Shown piece after piece: positions 1 through 8,605 of a stretch of DNA of 64,000 nt (position 1 is its first letter; each line of letters begins with the position of its first letter). The DNA is taken from positions 62,001 to 126,000 of the forward strand of contig NZ_JAUMKB010000012.1 in NCBI RefSeq assembly GCF_030519375.1, read 5' to 3'. Origin of the DNA: Mucilaginibacter tolerans (lineage in GTDB: Bacteria; Bacteroidota; Bacteroidia; Sphingobacteriales; Sphingobacteriaceae). The notes under the pieces are model-generated. The model was not told where the DNA came from. It was given only the letters and a program-made list of their open reading frames with translations, and searched no databases. The position numbers were made by a program, and so were the translations under genes.

Positions 1-54
1 AATTTCAATTTTGATAAGGTAACAAGCGCAATCAAAGAATTACTTAAGCCATAA
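1..54 (+). CDS. 3' end of an upstream gene (partial)
   Basis: The window opens in a frame that reads 17 codons, ending in ...IKELLKP and a TAA stop at 52-54. The next gene starts 4 nt later, so this is probably the C-terminus of a co-transcribed upstream gene. Nothing can be said about its function. Confidence 0.45.
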   Translation, partial: NFNFDKVTSAIKELLKP

Positions 55-58
55 GACT

Positions 59-313
59 ATGCCATTTGCAAAGGGCGATCAGGTCAAATTAAGAACTTTC
101 TTAGGGACTTTAAAACCGCGAAAAGCGAGAGGCACTGAAAACAATTTTTGGAGGTTGATTGGCCAGAAAGGCAAAGTAATAGATGATGCCATTCAAAATA
201 AAAGAATTTTGGTGTTGTTTGAGAAACATTTAGACGAGTTTGAGGTTGCTAACCACAATCCTATTCCAAATTCACTTTGGATAAAACCGTCAGACCTGAG
301 ATTAGATATTTGA
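59..313 (+). CDS. Small hypothetical protein, SH3/KOW-like
   Basis: An 84-residue soluble protein with no signal peptide or membrane segment. It opens with a GDQVKL stretch, then IGQKGKVIDD and a beta-rich middle (RILVLFEK), and ends in IKPSDLRL. This pattern of short strands around a GxKGxV turn resembles small SH3-like or KOW barrels found in nucleic-acid or ribosome-associated proteins, but that is inference from pattern only. It starts 4 nt after the preceding stop and is followed by another small barrel-like protein, so the three may form one transcript. No function assigned. Confidence 0.6.
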   Translation: MPFAKGDQVKLRTFLGTLKPRKARGTENNFWRLIGQKGKVIDDAIQNKRILVLFEKHLDEFEVANHNPIPNSLWIKPSDLRLDI

Positions 314-338
314 ATTAAAACGAGAAAGTGGAATTAGC

Positions 339-539
339 ATGAACGGTCAAAACAGAAGTGATATTTATCCCGGACTGGAAGTGGATATTATCCTGAAAAA
401 AGATCAGCGCAGCGGAAAAAGGACCAGGGGGATTGTGAAAGACCTGCTCACCAGTTCTGCCTATCATTCACGAGGGATAAAAGTGCGGCTGGAAGACGGA
501 CAGATTGGTCGCGTTGTTGAAATAATTGACCAAGATTAA
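339..539 (+). CDS. YwbE family protein (DUF2196)
   Basis: A 66-residue protein with the layout of the YwbE/DUF2196 family: R-x-D-I-x-P-G near the N-terminus, V-x-I-x-x-K-x-D-Q-x-S-G-K-x-T-R-G, then a C-terminal GxIGRV. Family members are about 60-70 residues long and of unknown biochemical role. The fold is expected to be a small beta barrel. It lies 25 nt after the preceding small gene and 18 nt before the DUF1345 gene, so co-transcription is likely. The family call is confident; the function is not known. Confidence 0.85.
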   Translation: MNGQNRSDIYPGLEVDIILKKDQRSGKRTRGIVKDLLTSSAYHSRGIKVRLEDGQIGRVVEIIDQD

Positions 540-557
540 TTGTAAATTAGCATTTAT

Positions 558-1247
558 ATGCCCCGGAAAATTACTGCCAACCGCGCCCTCATATTCCGTA
601 TGGATGCGCAATACCGCTTATTGATCGCACTTGTATTCGGCGGCATAGCTTACTTTTTATTTCCTAAGGCTGCCTCGTGGCCCGCACAAGTATTAACTAT
701 CTGGATAGTATTCGCGCTGACGATTATTATATTAGACTGGACGGCCATCTTCTGGTCGCATCCGCTGGAGGTACGAAAAATTGCCAAACTGCAAGACTCC
801 AGTCGATATGTACTATTTCTTTTCGTCATTATCGCCTCCATTGTTAGCCTGGTGGCAATTGTCTTTTTGTTAAAATCGTCCAAGGGCCATGCATCTGGAG
901 TTGCCAGTCACGTATTATTGGCTATGGCTGCGGTTATCGTTTCATGGACATTGGTACATACTATATTCACTATGCGTTATGCACATTTGTACTATGACAC
1001 TAATAAAGATGATGGTACGCCGCGCAAAGGAGGTGGCTTGCAATTTCCGGATGAGTTAGAACCTGATTATCTTGATTTTGCCTATTTTTCATTTGTTATC
1101 GGAATGACCTTCCAGGTATCCGATGTCGAAATATCCTCACGATTAATACGGCGTCATGCCTTAGTGCATAGTTTAATTTCTTTTGCTTTTAATACCACGA
1201 TAGTTGCATTAAGCATTAACGTGATCTCAGGTTTGGTAGCGCAATAA
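558..1247 (+). CDS. DUF1345 membrane protein
   Basis: A 229-residue inner-membrane protein with about five or six hydrophobic segments (around residues 22-36, 43-63, 83-105, 115-135, 170-186, 205-227). The combination of an early R-x-x-x-A-x-x-F-G-G-x-A-Y-F segment, a D-W-T-A helix and the F-A-Y-F-S-F-V-I-G-M-T-F-Q-V-S-D stretch near residue 178 is typical of DUF1345. Role unknown; members are often annotated only as predicted membrane proteins. It ends 1 nt before the stop of the opposite-strand transporter, so the two genes converge with no terminator space between them. Confidence 0.85.
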   Translation: MPRKITANRALIFRMDAQYRLLIALVFGGIAYFLFPKAASWPAQVLTIWIVFALTIIILDWTAIFWSHPLEVRKIAKLQDSSRYVLFLFVIIASIVSLVAIVFLLKSSKGHASGVASHVLLAMAAVIVSWTLVHTIFTMRYAHLYYDTNKDDGTPRKGGGLQFPDELEPDYLDFAYFSFVIGMTFQVSDVEISSRLIRRHALVHSLISFAFNTTIVALSINVISGLVAQ

Positions 1248-1248
1248 G

Positions 1249-2535
1249 CTAGTTTTCTATCTTCGAATATTTCCGTGTATCGCCCATCGCAACATAAACT
1301 ACCAGCGAGATAAGGATACACCCCGTCACGTACCAGTAGAAATAATCGGCATGATGATTTTGCTTAAAAGTGAGGGCCAAAGTCTCCGCCGTACCACCAA
1401 ACAGCGACACCGCTATGGCGTAAGGAAACCCTACACCCAAAGCCCTGATCTTCGCCGGGAAAAGCTCGGCCTTAACCACTGCATTGATAGAGGTATAGGC
1501 ACTGATAATTATCAAGGCACACATCACGAGTAGAAATGCGGACCAAACTTCTTTGGTGCTGCTTAAAGTCGTCATGATAGGTACTGTTGTTAAAGCTCCT
1601 GCAATACCAAAGCCAATAAGTAAAGGTTTACGACCTATCTTATCCGACAGCAAACCAAACAGTGGTTGTAATAACATGAACACGACCAGGCTCAGGGTAG
1701 ATATTAAAGATGCATCGGCATTGCTGAACTTAGCTGTATCTACCAAAAATTTTTGCATATAGGTGGTGAAGGTATAAAACGCCACAGTGCCGCCAATAGT
1801 GAGTCCGATTACAGTTAATACGGCTCTGGGGTGATGCAATAAAGCTTTTATAGTTCCTCTATCATCTTTGGTATCCTCTTGCTGAAAGGGCGCTGACTCC
1901 TGCAAGCTACGGCGCAGGTACATCACCGTAACAGCCAATATCGCTCCAAATACAAAAGGAATACGCCAGCCCCATTCGTGCAATTCTTTTTCTGTTAAAA
2001 ATACTTTCTGTAAAAGAACCACAAAGCCCGAGGCGACCAACTGTCCCATAATCAGCGTGACATACTGAAAGCTGGAATAAAATCCGCGGTGTTTTTTGGT
2101 GGCCATTTCACTCAGGTAAGTGGCGCTGGTGCCATACTCTCCTCCTACGCTGAGTCCCTGAATAATTCGAGCCAGCAATAAAACGATGGGGGCTGCTATG
2201 CCGATCTGCTGATAACCCGGCACAATCGCAATTATGAGCGAACCGATGCTCATCAGCAATACTGAAAAGGTCAGCGCTGCTTTTCGTCCCTTTTTATCCG
2301 CAAAAGTCCCCATCAGCCAGCCGCCAATAGGTCTCATTAAAAAGCCGATAGCGAATATTGCCGCTGTGCTGAGCAGTTGTACAGTTTGATTTCCTTTCGG
2401 GAAGAAAGTCGCCGCGAAATACAGGGAGAAAAACGAATAGATATACCAATCGTACCACTCCACCAGGTTACCCAGCGAGCCACCAATGATGGATTTGATG
2501 CGATGGATTTCAACAGGTGTATCAGATGACTGCAT
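1249..2535 (-). CDS. MFS transporter, metabolite:H+ symporter (MHS) family
   Basis: A 428-residue transporter with 12 predicted membrane helices. Diagnostic stretches: NLVEWYDWYIYSFFSLYFA in helix 1, R-P-I-G-G-W-L-M-G-x-x-A-D-K-K-G-R-K at the loop 2-3 motif, Q-G-L-S-V-G-G-E-Y-G in helix 4, and a second D-K-I-G-R-K-P loop. This is the pattern of the alpha-ketoglutarate/proline/citrate type (KgtP, ProP, CitA). The substrate cannot be read from sequence; a dicarboxylate or other organic acid taken up with protons is the usual role. The start ATG at 2535 fits the family N-terminus. A palindromic repeat lies just upstream. Confidence 0.88.
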   Translation of the reverse strand: MQSSDTPVEIHRIKSIIGGSLGNLVEWYDWYIYSFFSLYFAATFFPKGNQTVQLLSTAAIFAIGFLMRPIGGWLMGTFADKKGRKAALTFSVLLMSIGSLIIAIVPGYQQIGIAAPIVLLLARIIQGLSVGGEYGTSATYLSEMATKKHRGFYSSFQYVTLIMGQLVASGFVVLLQKVFLTEKELHEWGWRIPFVFGAILAVTVMYLRRSLQESAPFQQEDTKDDRGTIKALLHHPRAVLTVIGLTIGGTVAFYTFTTYMQKFLVDTAKFSNADASLISTLSLVVFMLLQPLFGLLSDKIGRKPLLIGFGIAGALTTVPIMTTLSSTKEVWSAFLLVMCALIIISAYTSINAVVKAELFPAKIRALGVGFPYAIAVSLFGGTAETLALTFKQNHHADYFYWYVTGCILISLVVYVAMGDTRKYSKIEN

Positions 2536-2559
2536 TTAGGTATTTAATTAGTTGTGTTG

Positions 2560-2640
2560 GATGTCATGCTGAGCCCGTCGAAGCATGGCGGACAAAGGCC
2601 TTTAGGCACCACACTTCGAGTACCTCAGTGTGGCACCCTC
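2560..2640. repeat. Type A palindromic (REP-like) repeat, copy 1
   Basis: Two hairpins back to back: CATGCT...AGCATG (around 2565-2587) and CCACACT...AGTGTGG (around 2609-2633), separated by a short spacer. The outer arms are also related to each other as an inverted repeat (TGTCATGCTGAG versus GTGCCACACTGAG). Further copies lie near 26486, 31576 and 52075. Intergenic and non-coding. Confidence 0.75.
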
Positions 2641-2716
2641 TTCTTCGTTCATAAAAGTAAATTAATCCCTTGTAAAACCAATTGATTTTAAAACGAATCT
2701 TCCCTATCTTGTCTCT

Positions 2717-3768
2717 ATGTTTTTTACCGAAGACTTTATCACTTACATCTGGAAATTCCGTCTGTTTGACCGCGAGAGCCTGCAAACTACTACGGGTGAA
2801 GGAGTCGAAGTATTTTCTGCGGGATTGCCAAATAAAGATTCGGGCCCTGATTTTCATAACGCCCGTATCCGTATCGGCGATACCACCTGGGCCGGCAATG
2901 TGGAGATCCATATCAACTCGTCCGACTGGCACAAGCACCACCGTACACACGATAAAGCGTACGCTAATGTGATACTGCATGTGGTTTGCCGCGACGATGA
3001 ACCGATCACCCTACCCGATGGTCGCCGGCTGCCGACGCTGGAACTGCAAAACCGTATATCGCCTGAATTGTACGGCCGTTATCGCCACCTCATCTACGGC
3101 AACCAGCAGTTCATTCCCTGCGAGGGCAGCATCCGATATGTTGATGATATCAACCTGCGTAACTGGCTTACCCGTATATTGATCTCAAAGATGAATACCC
3201 GCAGAAATTGAAAGAAGAGTATACTTTCCTGCAAAAGAACTACAGCCCGGAGCCTATCGAAAAACATTTGTGGAAGTTTATGCGCCTACGCCCTCAAAAC
3301 TTTCCGACCATACGTCTGGCACAATTCGCGGCACTCATCGTCAAATCAAACCACTTGTTGTCGAAAGTGCTGGATATTAAGGATACCGATGCACTGCGAA
3401 AGCTGTTTACCCGCCTCGACATCAACCTATACTGGGAAACGCATTACCGTTTTGATGTGGAATCGAAACCGGTAATAAAAAGTCTTGGACAATCTTCGAT
3501 TGATATTTTATTATTGAATACCTTTGTATTGTTCCTGTTTAGTTACGGCAAACATACCCTGCAGGAATACTTTATCAACAGAAGTCTGAAATTGTTGGAA
3601 AAATTACCTGCCGAGCAAAACAAAATCGTAACTAATTTTGATTCTGTTGGTATAAAGGTTAATACCGCATTTGATTCGCAGGCGCTATTGGAGCTAAAAA
3701 ATAATTATTGCGACCATAAGAAATGCCTGCAATGCGGCGTTGGAAATAAAATACTTAGAATGGCTTGA
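2717..3768 (+). pseudogene. DUF2851 family protein, broken by an internal deletion
   Basis: Two adjacent reading frames each match one part of the DUF2851 family. The first (2717-3211) carries the N-terminal half: FITYIWKFRLFD, SGPDFHNARIRIG, WAGNVEIHINSSDWHKH. The second continues with EYPQKLKEEYTFLQK, EKHLWKFMRLRPQNFPTIR and the C-terminal cysteine pattern CDHKKCLQCGVGNK. The frame switch lies near 3170-3185, where the first frame runs into unrelated residues after NLRNWLTR. Family members are roughly 420-430 residues; here the two parts add up to about 350, so about 80-90 residues are missing at the junction and the frame is shifted. A deletion is the simplest reading; an assembly error is the alternative. 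Confidence 0.8.
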
Positions 3769-3769
3769 T

Positions 3770-3997
3770 ATGTTGCAAAGGATAATCACATTTTTCGAAC
3801 GGTACTCTTTCGGCGTTTGTACTTACATCGGCGAGCGCTTTAATATATCTATCAATAAAATACGCCTGTTTTTTATTTACTCGTCATTTCTGGCTGTCGG
3901 CTTTCCGCTGATCGTTTACTTCTTCGCCGGTATCGTGCTCGATTTCCGTAGGTATTTTAAGAGGAAACACTCTAAGGTAACGGACCTGCTGCCGTAA
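3770..3997 (+). CDS. PspC domain small membrane protein
   Basis: A 75-residue protein from the ATG at 3770, 1 nt after the stop of the DUF2851 remnant. A longer version would need a TTG start at 3740 inside that gene. Residues about 6-57 match a PspC-like domain: F-G-V-C-T-Y-I-G-E-R-F-N-I-S, then R-L-F-F-I-Y and the hydrophobic segment F-P-L-I-V-Y-F-F-A-G-I-V-L. The tail is basic (RRYFKRKH). PspC domains are inner-membrane stress proteins in enterobacteria. Placement directly after a DUF2851 gene supports coupled expression; the specific role is unknown. Confidence 0.75.
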   Translation: MLQRIITFFERYSFGVCTYIGERFNISINKIRLFFIYSSFLAVGFPLIVYFFAGIVLDFRRYFKRKHSKVTDLLP

Positions 3998-4020
3998 TTG
4001 ACCGTCGATTTCCATCATCT

Positions 4021-4106
4021 TGTCATTGCGAACGCAGTGTGGCAATCGCGAAGTTTGCATCTTCGCCGTGTATAGCATGCGATTGCGTCGTATCCTCGCA
4101 ATGACA
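4021..4106. repeat. Type B palindromic (REP-like) repeat, copy 1
   Basis: Begins TGTCATTGCGAACG and ends CTCGCAATGACA, giving terminal inverted arms of about 12-30 nt, with a second nested pair (GGCAATCGCGAAG versus GCATGCGATTGCG). A close copy is at 11369-11455. No coding capacity; it occupies the gap before the DUF5916 gene. Confidence 0.75.
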
Positions 4107-4229
4107 TAAATTTCCCCTACTTTGTAAAAAAATTGTATCAAATACACAATCTTTTTAAAAAAACGATTTTTGCTACTATCTTAAGGGCTTCCAATTATTC
4201 TACTTTTTCAACCCTTATAAAACGCACTA

Positions 4230-6419
4230 TTGAAAGGCTTTTACAACTCTGCCCGTTTTAAAATACCCCTTCTACTATTTGGCTGTCTGCTGACTTTCGG
4301 TGCTTTCGCACAGAAAAAGAACGCTTCCTATAAATACCACATCCGACGGGCAACTGCTGATATTGCTATCGATGGCGTTGATACCGACCCCGCCTGGCAG
4401 CGGGCGGACTCGGCTGTCGACTTTCACATGGTGTTGCCGATGGACACCAGTTTGGCCAAAATACCTACCGTGGTGAAGATGGCTTATGATGATAAGAACC
4501 TGTATGTTTTGGCCGTTTGTTATACGCCCGTTCATGGGCCGTATATGGTGGAATCAATGAAACGCGACTTCAGTTTTTTAAAAAACGACAACTTCATTTT
4601 CTTCATGGATCCGTTTGATGCGCGTACCGATGGTTTTACTTTCGGAGCTAATGCAGCAGGCGGACAATGGGATGGCAGCATGTATGCCGGGGGTAGTGTC
4701 GACCTTAACTGGGATAATAAATGGACATCAGCAGTAAAAAACTATCCGGATAAATGGGTGTTTGAGGCTGCTATTCCTTTTAAGAGTATCCGTTATAAAA
4801 AAGGCATCAAAGAATGGGGCATCAACTTTAGCAGAAACGACCTGAAAGGTGCTGAAAAATCCTCATGGGCACCTGTACCGCGCCAGTTCCCTACGGCTTC
4901 ATTGGCCTATACCGGCGTGTTGGTTTGGGACGAAGATCCGCCTACATCAAGCAGCAACGTCTCTATCATCCCCTATGCATTGGCAGGCGTTACCAAAGAT
5001 TACCAGACAAACACTTCGGCAGCCTTTAAAAAAGAGTTTGGCGGCGATGCCAAGATAGCTTTAACGCCATCCCTCAACCTGGACATGACCGTCAACCCGG
5101 ATTTCTCGCAGGTAGATGTGGATCAGCAGGTGATCAACCTGAGCCGCTATGAATTGTTCTTCCCCGAGAAAAGGCAATTCTTTCTCGAAAACGGCGATCT
5201 GTTTGCCAACTTCGGTTACTCGGATATCAGGCCATTTTTTTCAAGACGCATCGGTTTAAATCAGCCTATTGATTTTGGCGCAAGGATGACCGGAAAGCTG
5301 AATAAAGACTGGCGCATTGGTTTGATGGACGTCCAGACAGGAACCTCTGAATCAAATGATCTTGATGCAGGTAACTATGGTATAATTACCCTGCAACGCC
5401 GCGTGCTCGATCGCTCCAATATCGGATTTATGTTTGTAAACAAGCAAGTAACCGAAGCCCCCAACGGCAGCGTGATCGGCCCTAATGATTACAACAGGAA
5501 TATCGGCGTGGAGTTTAATCTGGCATCACGGAGCAATATGTGGACTGGCAAATTATTGGGGTTAAAATCATTTACACCCGGTAAGGACGGGCACGATTTG
5601 GTACTGGCCGATCATTTGCAATATTTCAGCAAATACTGGCAGTTATACCTACAGGAAGAGTATGTCGGCAAAAACTTTAATGCAGCTGTAGGCTATGTGC
5701 CCCGTGTAGGCTACATCAAGCTAAACCCGCTGATATTGCGCAACTTCTTCCCGAAGAAAACTGCGGTGCTGAGCTACGGCATTCAGGCTAACTCGAACTA
5801 CTTTTTTAACGAAAGCTTCGACAGAACTGACAACGAAAGCGCTCTTTCATTTATCACTACCTTCCGCAACCGTAGTACGATCACCATTTCGGGTATCAAT
5901 GATTATGTAAAACTTCAGCAACCTTTTGATCCGACAAATACAGGTAAGCAACCCCTTGCGATAGGGACACAACATAACTACAATTCGCTGGATATTTTGG
6001 TGGTATCCAAACCGCAGAGTGTATTTACCTATCAGCTGGAAAGCATTTTTGGCGGATATTATGATAACGGTCACAGGCTTACCGTTAGCGGAACGGTAGG
6101 CTATCGTTTCCAGCCTTATGTCAATATTGCTATTAACGCCAACTATACCGATCTGCGTTTGCCTGCACCTTATGGCGATACACGGTTCTCTCTGATCGGC
6201 CCTAAAGTAGATATTACATTTACCAATACCCTATATTTTACAACCTATGTGCAATACAGCGACCAGCAGCGGAATATGAATATCAATACCAGGTTCCAGT
6301 GGCGTTACAAGCCGGCATCGGACTTGTTTATTGTATATGGTGAAAACTCGATACCATCGCCTTATACCCCTAAGAACAGGCAACTGGTGATCAAATGGAC
6401 GTATTGGCTAAATATTTAA
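4230..6419 (+). CDS. Exported DUF5916 protein with N-terminal CBM9-like domain
   Basis: A 729-residue exported protein. A signal peptide ends near residue 28 (LLLFGCLLTFGAFAQ). About residues 35-230 resemble a family 9 carbohydrate-binding-like domain (IAIDGVDTDPAWQRAD, AYDDKNLYVLAVC, WVFEAAIPFKSIRY). The rest is DUF5916, with the marker stretch YELFFPEKRQFFLENGD near residue 310 and a long aromatic beta-strand-rich C-terminus ending in W-T-Y-W-L-N-I, suggesting an outer-membrane barrel. An in-frame stop at 4218 leaves the TTG at 4230 as the only usable start. Function unknown; association with the outer membrane is inferred. Confidence 0.85.
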   Translation: MKGFYNSARFKIPLLLFGCLLTFGAFAQKKNASYKYHIRRATADIAIDGVDTDPAWQRADSAVDFHMVLPMDTSLAKIPTVVKMAYDDKNLYVLAVCYTPVHGPYMVESMKRDFSFLKNDNFIFFMDPFDARTDGFTFGANAAGGQWDGSMYAGGSVDLNWDNKWTSAVKNYPDKWVFEAAIPFKSIRYKKGIKEWGINFSRNDLKGAEKSSWAPVPRQFPTASLAYTGVLVWDEDPPTSSSNVSIIPYALAGVTKDYQTNTSAAFKKEFGGDAKIALTPSLNLDMTVNPDFSQVDVDQQVINLSRYELFFPEKRQFFLENGDLFANFGYSDIRPFFSRRIGLNQPIDFGARMTGKLNKDWRIGLMDVQTGTSESNDLDAGNYGIITLQRRVLDRSNIGFMFVNKQVTEAPNGSVIGPNDYNRNIGVEFNLASRSNMWTGKLLGLKSFTPGKDGHDLVLADHLQYFSKYWQLYLQEEYVGKNFNAAVGYVPRVGYIKLNPLILRNFFPKKTAVLSYGIQANSNYFFNESFDRTDNESALSFITTFRNRSTITISGINDYVKLQQPFDPTNTGKQPLAIGTQHNYNSLDILVVSKPQSVFTYQLESIFGGYYDNGHRLTVSGTVGYRFQPYVNIAINANYTDLRLPAPYGDTRFSLIGPKVDITFTNTLYFTTYVQYSDQQRNMNINTRFQWRYKPASDLFIVYGENSIPSPYTPKNRQLVIKWTYWLNI

Positions 6420-6424
6420 TTAAA

Positions 6425-6441
6425 GGGATAGTATTTATCCC
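6425..6441 (+). terminator. Weak hairpin after the DUF5916 gene
   Basis: GGGATA and TATCCC form a 6-bp stem with a 5-nt loop just after the stop codon at 6419. The following sequence is A/T-rich but lacks a clean T run, so termination activity is uncertain. Confidence 0.3.
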
Positions 6442-6516
6442 GAATATTTTAAATTTACCCTGATAGTTTTTAAAAAACTGTTTCTACTTATAAACCAATT
6501 ATTAACAAAAACGCAA

Positions 6517-7233
6517 ATGAAAACCCAATTCAAACTACCGTTATTTCTTTTGATCGGTGCAGCCTCATTAGCTTTCACCCTTCCAAAACCTAAAAAACCT
6601 ATCGTAAGCAAGGCCACAGGCTGGATCAGCATTTTTGATGGCAAATCCTTAAAAGGCTGGCATGGCTACAACAAAACCGGCCCGGTTAAAAACTGGGAGG
6701 TGGAAGATGGCGCACTTGTATGCCTTGGTGCGGCAAAAAGTGCATCAGGTGGCGATATTGTAACCGATAAGAAATACACCGATTTTGAATTGAAGTGGGA
6801 CTGGAAAGTATCAAAAGGCAGCAATAGCGGCGTGATGTATCATGTGGTTGAGGGCCCAAAATGGCACGCCCCTTATGAAACAGGACCAGAGTACCAAATT
6901 ATAGATGATATAGGTTTCCCCGAAAAACTGGAAGACTGGCAAAAAGCCGGTGCTGACTATGCTATGCAACCTGCAAACGATCAGAAAGTACTGAAACCTG
7001 TAGGTGAGTGGAACTCAAGCAGGATCGTTTTCAGAAAAGGCCATGTAGAGCACTGGCTGAACGGCAAGAAGATAGTAGAGTTTGAAGCCTGGAGCGACGA
7101 CTGGAACAAAAAACGGACCGAAGGCAAATGGAAAGATTATCCCGATTACGGCAAAGCCAAAACTGGTGAGATAGCCTTACAGGATCATGGCGATAAAGCA
7201 TACTACAAGAACATTTTTATCAGAGAATTATAG
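6517..7233 (+). CDS. Exported DUF1080 (3-keto-disaccharide hydrolase-like) protein
   Basis: A 238-residue protein with a signal peptide (LFLLIGAASLAFTLP). A single DUF1080 (PF06439) domain covers about residues 33-238: W-I-S-I-F-D-G-K-S-L-K-G-W-H at its start, DFELKWDWKVSKGSNSG in the middle, and the closing G-E-I-A-L-Q-D-H-G-D-K-A-Y-Y-K-N-I-F-I-R-E-L. This is a concanavalin-like fold; characterised members act on 3-keto glycosides. It heads a same-strand run with a Gfo/Idh oxidoreductase and a second DUF1080 protein, which supports a pathway that oxidises a sugar at C3 and then cleaves the product in the periplasm. The substrate is not known. Confidence 0.88.
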   Translation: MKTQFKLPLFLLIGAASLAFTLPKPKKPIVSKATGWISIFDGKSLKGWHGYNKTGPVKNWEVEDGALVCLGAAKSASGGDIVTDKKYTDFELKWDWKVSKGSNSGVMYHVVEGPKWHAPYETGPEYQIIDDIGFPEKLEDWQKAGADYAMQPANDQKVLKPVGEWNSSRIVFRKGHVEHWLNGKKIVEFEAWSDDWNKKRTEGKWKDYPDYGKAKTGEIALQDHGDKAYYKNIFIREL

Positions 7234-7315
7234 CTTGGTTAAGTTGTTGATAAGTTTCAACTAATACAACCACTTCAACCATTACAACTTCTACAACCAT
7301 TACAACCAATCATCC

Positions 7316-8584
7316 ATGGAAGAAAAGAAATTAGACACCCGGCGGGAGTTCCTCAAAAAGTCGGCTATAGCGGCAGCGGCTTTTACCATTGTTCCCCGTT
7401 TTGTTTTGGGTAAAGGATACATTGCCCCGAGCGATCAGCTCACCAAGGGCATCATCGGTGTGGGCGGCATGGGTAAAAACCATATCCCCTACGGCAACAC
7501 CAAAGTAGTGGCCATTTGCGATGTGGATAAAAACCACCTGCAGGAAGTATCAACAATGCTGAACAATGGCGCAAAGACATTTTCTGATTACCGCGAACTG
7601 ATACAGTTGCCCGAGGTAGACATTGTACACATTGCTACACCGCCTCACTGGCACGGTATTATGGCTGCTGACGCAGCACGCGCCGGAAAAGACATCTGGT
7701 GCGAAAAACCGATGACCCATACTATTGGCGAAGGTAAGAGGGTAATGGAAGCTGTGCAGCAGCACGGCCGTATTTTCAGGCTGAACACCTGGTTCCGTTT
7801 CAGTGATAATTTCTACGGCATGGGGACCACCGTTAAACCGATCAAAAAACTGGTGGAAAGCGGTTTGCTTGGCTGGCCTTTGACTGTGACAGTTGGCAGA
7901 CATACCGGATTCGACTGGAAGTTTTACTGGGTAGGCAAAACCAATTTGCCACAAATGCCCGTTCCGCCCGAGTTGGATTACGAAACATGGCTGGGTCCTG
8001 CGCCTTACAAACCCTACCATCCGCACCGGGTACACCAAACCTTCCGGGGTTACTGGGATTATGATGGTGGTGGTTTGAGCGATATGGGGCAGCATTATAT
8101 TGACCCGATTCAATACTTTTTAGGCAAGGATGATACCAGTCCGATAAGCGTTGAGTTGGATGCACCTCAACAGAACATGGATGCTGTGGGCACCTGGCGC
8201 AAAATCACCTATACCTATGCCGATGGTTGCAAGATCATACTGGATGGTGAAGGCAGCGTAGAAGGTGTGCCATACATTGAAGGGCCGAAGGGTAAATTAT
8301 ATCCCGGCTTTAAATCGGACATACCAGACCTGGAAAGAAAATTGGCCGCTTTCCCTGATCCTGAACCGCAGGTAACCGATTTTATCGATGCTGTAAAGAA
8401 CCGAAAGAAGTTTGCGCTAAATGAACAGAATGGCTATCGCTCTTGTACCATCATCAATATGGGTTTGGCAGCGTTACGTTTAGGACGTTCATTGAAATTC
8501 GACCCTGTTAAACAGGAGTTTATTGATGACGAAGGTGCAAACCGTTTGATATTCCCGCCACTTCGCGGACCATGGACCATTTAA
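7316..8584 (+). CDS. Tat-exported Gfo/Idh/MocA family oxidoreductase
   Basis: A 422-residue protein starting with a twin-arginine signal (TRREFLKKS followed by AIAAAAFTIVPRFVLG). The Rossmann part begins IIGVGGMGKNH near residue 46, and the conserved E-K-P of the family occurs in DIWCEKPMTHT near residue 136. A C-terminal alpha/beta domain follows. These enzymes use NAD(P) to oxidise sugars or related alcohols; Tat export fits a protein folded around its cofactor before crossing the membrane. It lies 82 nt after one DUF1080 gene and 21 nt before another, so it probably makes the 3-keto sugar those proteins act on. That coupling is inference from known family associations. Confidence 0.88.
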   Translation: MEEKKLDTRREFLKKSAIAAAAFTIVPRFVLGKGYIAPSDQLTKGIIGVGGMGKNHIPYGNTKVVAICDVDKNHLQEVSTMLNNGAKTFSDYRELIQLPEVDIVHIATPPHWHGIMAADAARAGKDIWCEKPMTHTIGEGKRVMEAVQQHGRIFRLNTWFRFSDNFYGMGTTVKPIKKLVESGLLGWPLTVTVGRHTGFDWKFYWVGKTNLPQMPVPPELDYETWLGPAPYKPYHPHRVHQTFRGYWDYDGGGLSDMGQHYIDPIQYFLGKDDTSPISVELDAPQQNMDAVGTWRKITYTYADGCKIILDGEGSVEGVPYIEGPKGKLYPGFKSDIPDLERKLAAFPDPEPQVTDFIDAVKNRKKFALNEQNGYRSCTIINMGLAALRLGRSLKFDPVKQEFIDDEGANRLIFPPLRGPWTI

Positions 8585-8605
8585 TTCAAGTTTGATATCA
8601 CAATC

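Noticed and set aside
2560-2640. Hairpin repeats as a CRISPR array
   Set aside because: Copies are single, tens of kilobases apart and lack regular spacers or cas genes.
2564-2980. 138-codon frame on the minus strand
   Set aside because: It runs antisense through the conserved N-terminal part of the DUF2851 gene and through a palindromic repeat; no family resemblance.
7550-8165. Two long minus-strand frames (187 and 107 codons)
   Set aside because: Antisense shadows of the Gfo/Idh oxidoreductase, whose own frame has clear motifs.
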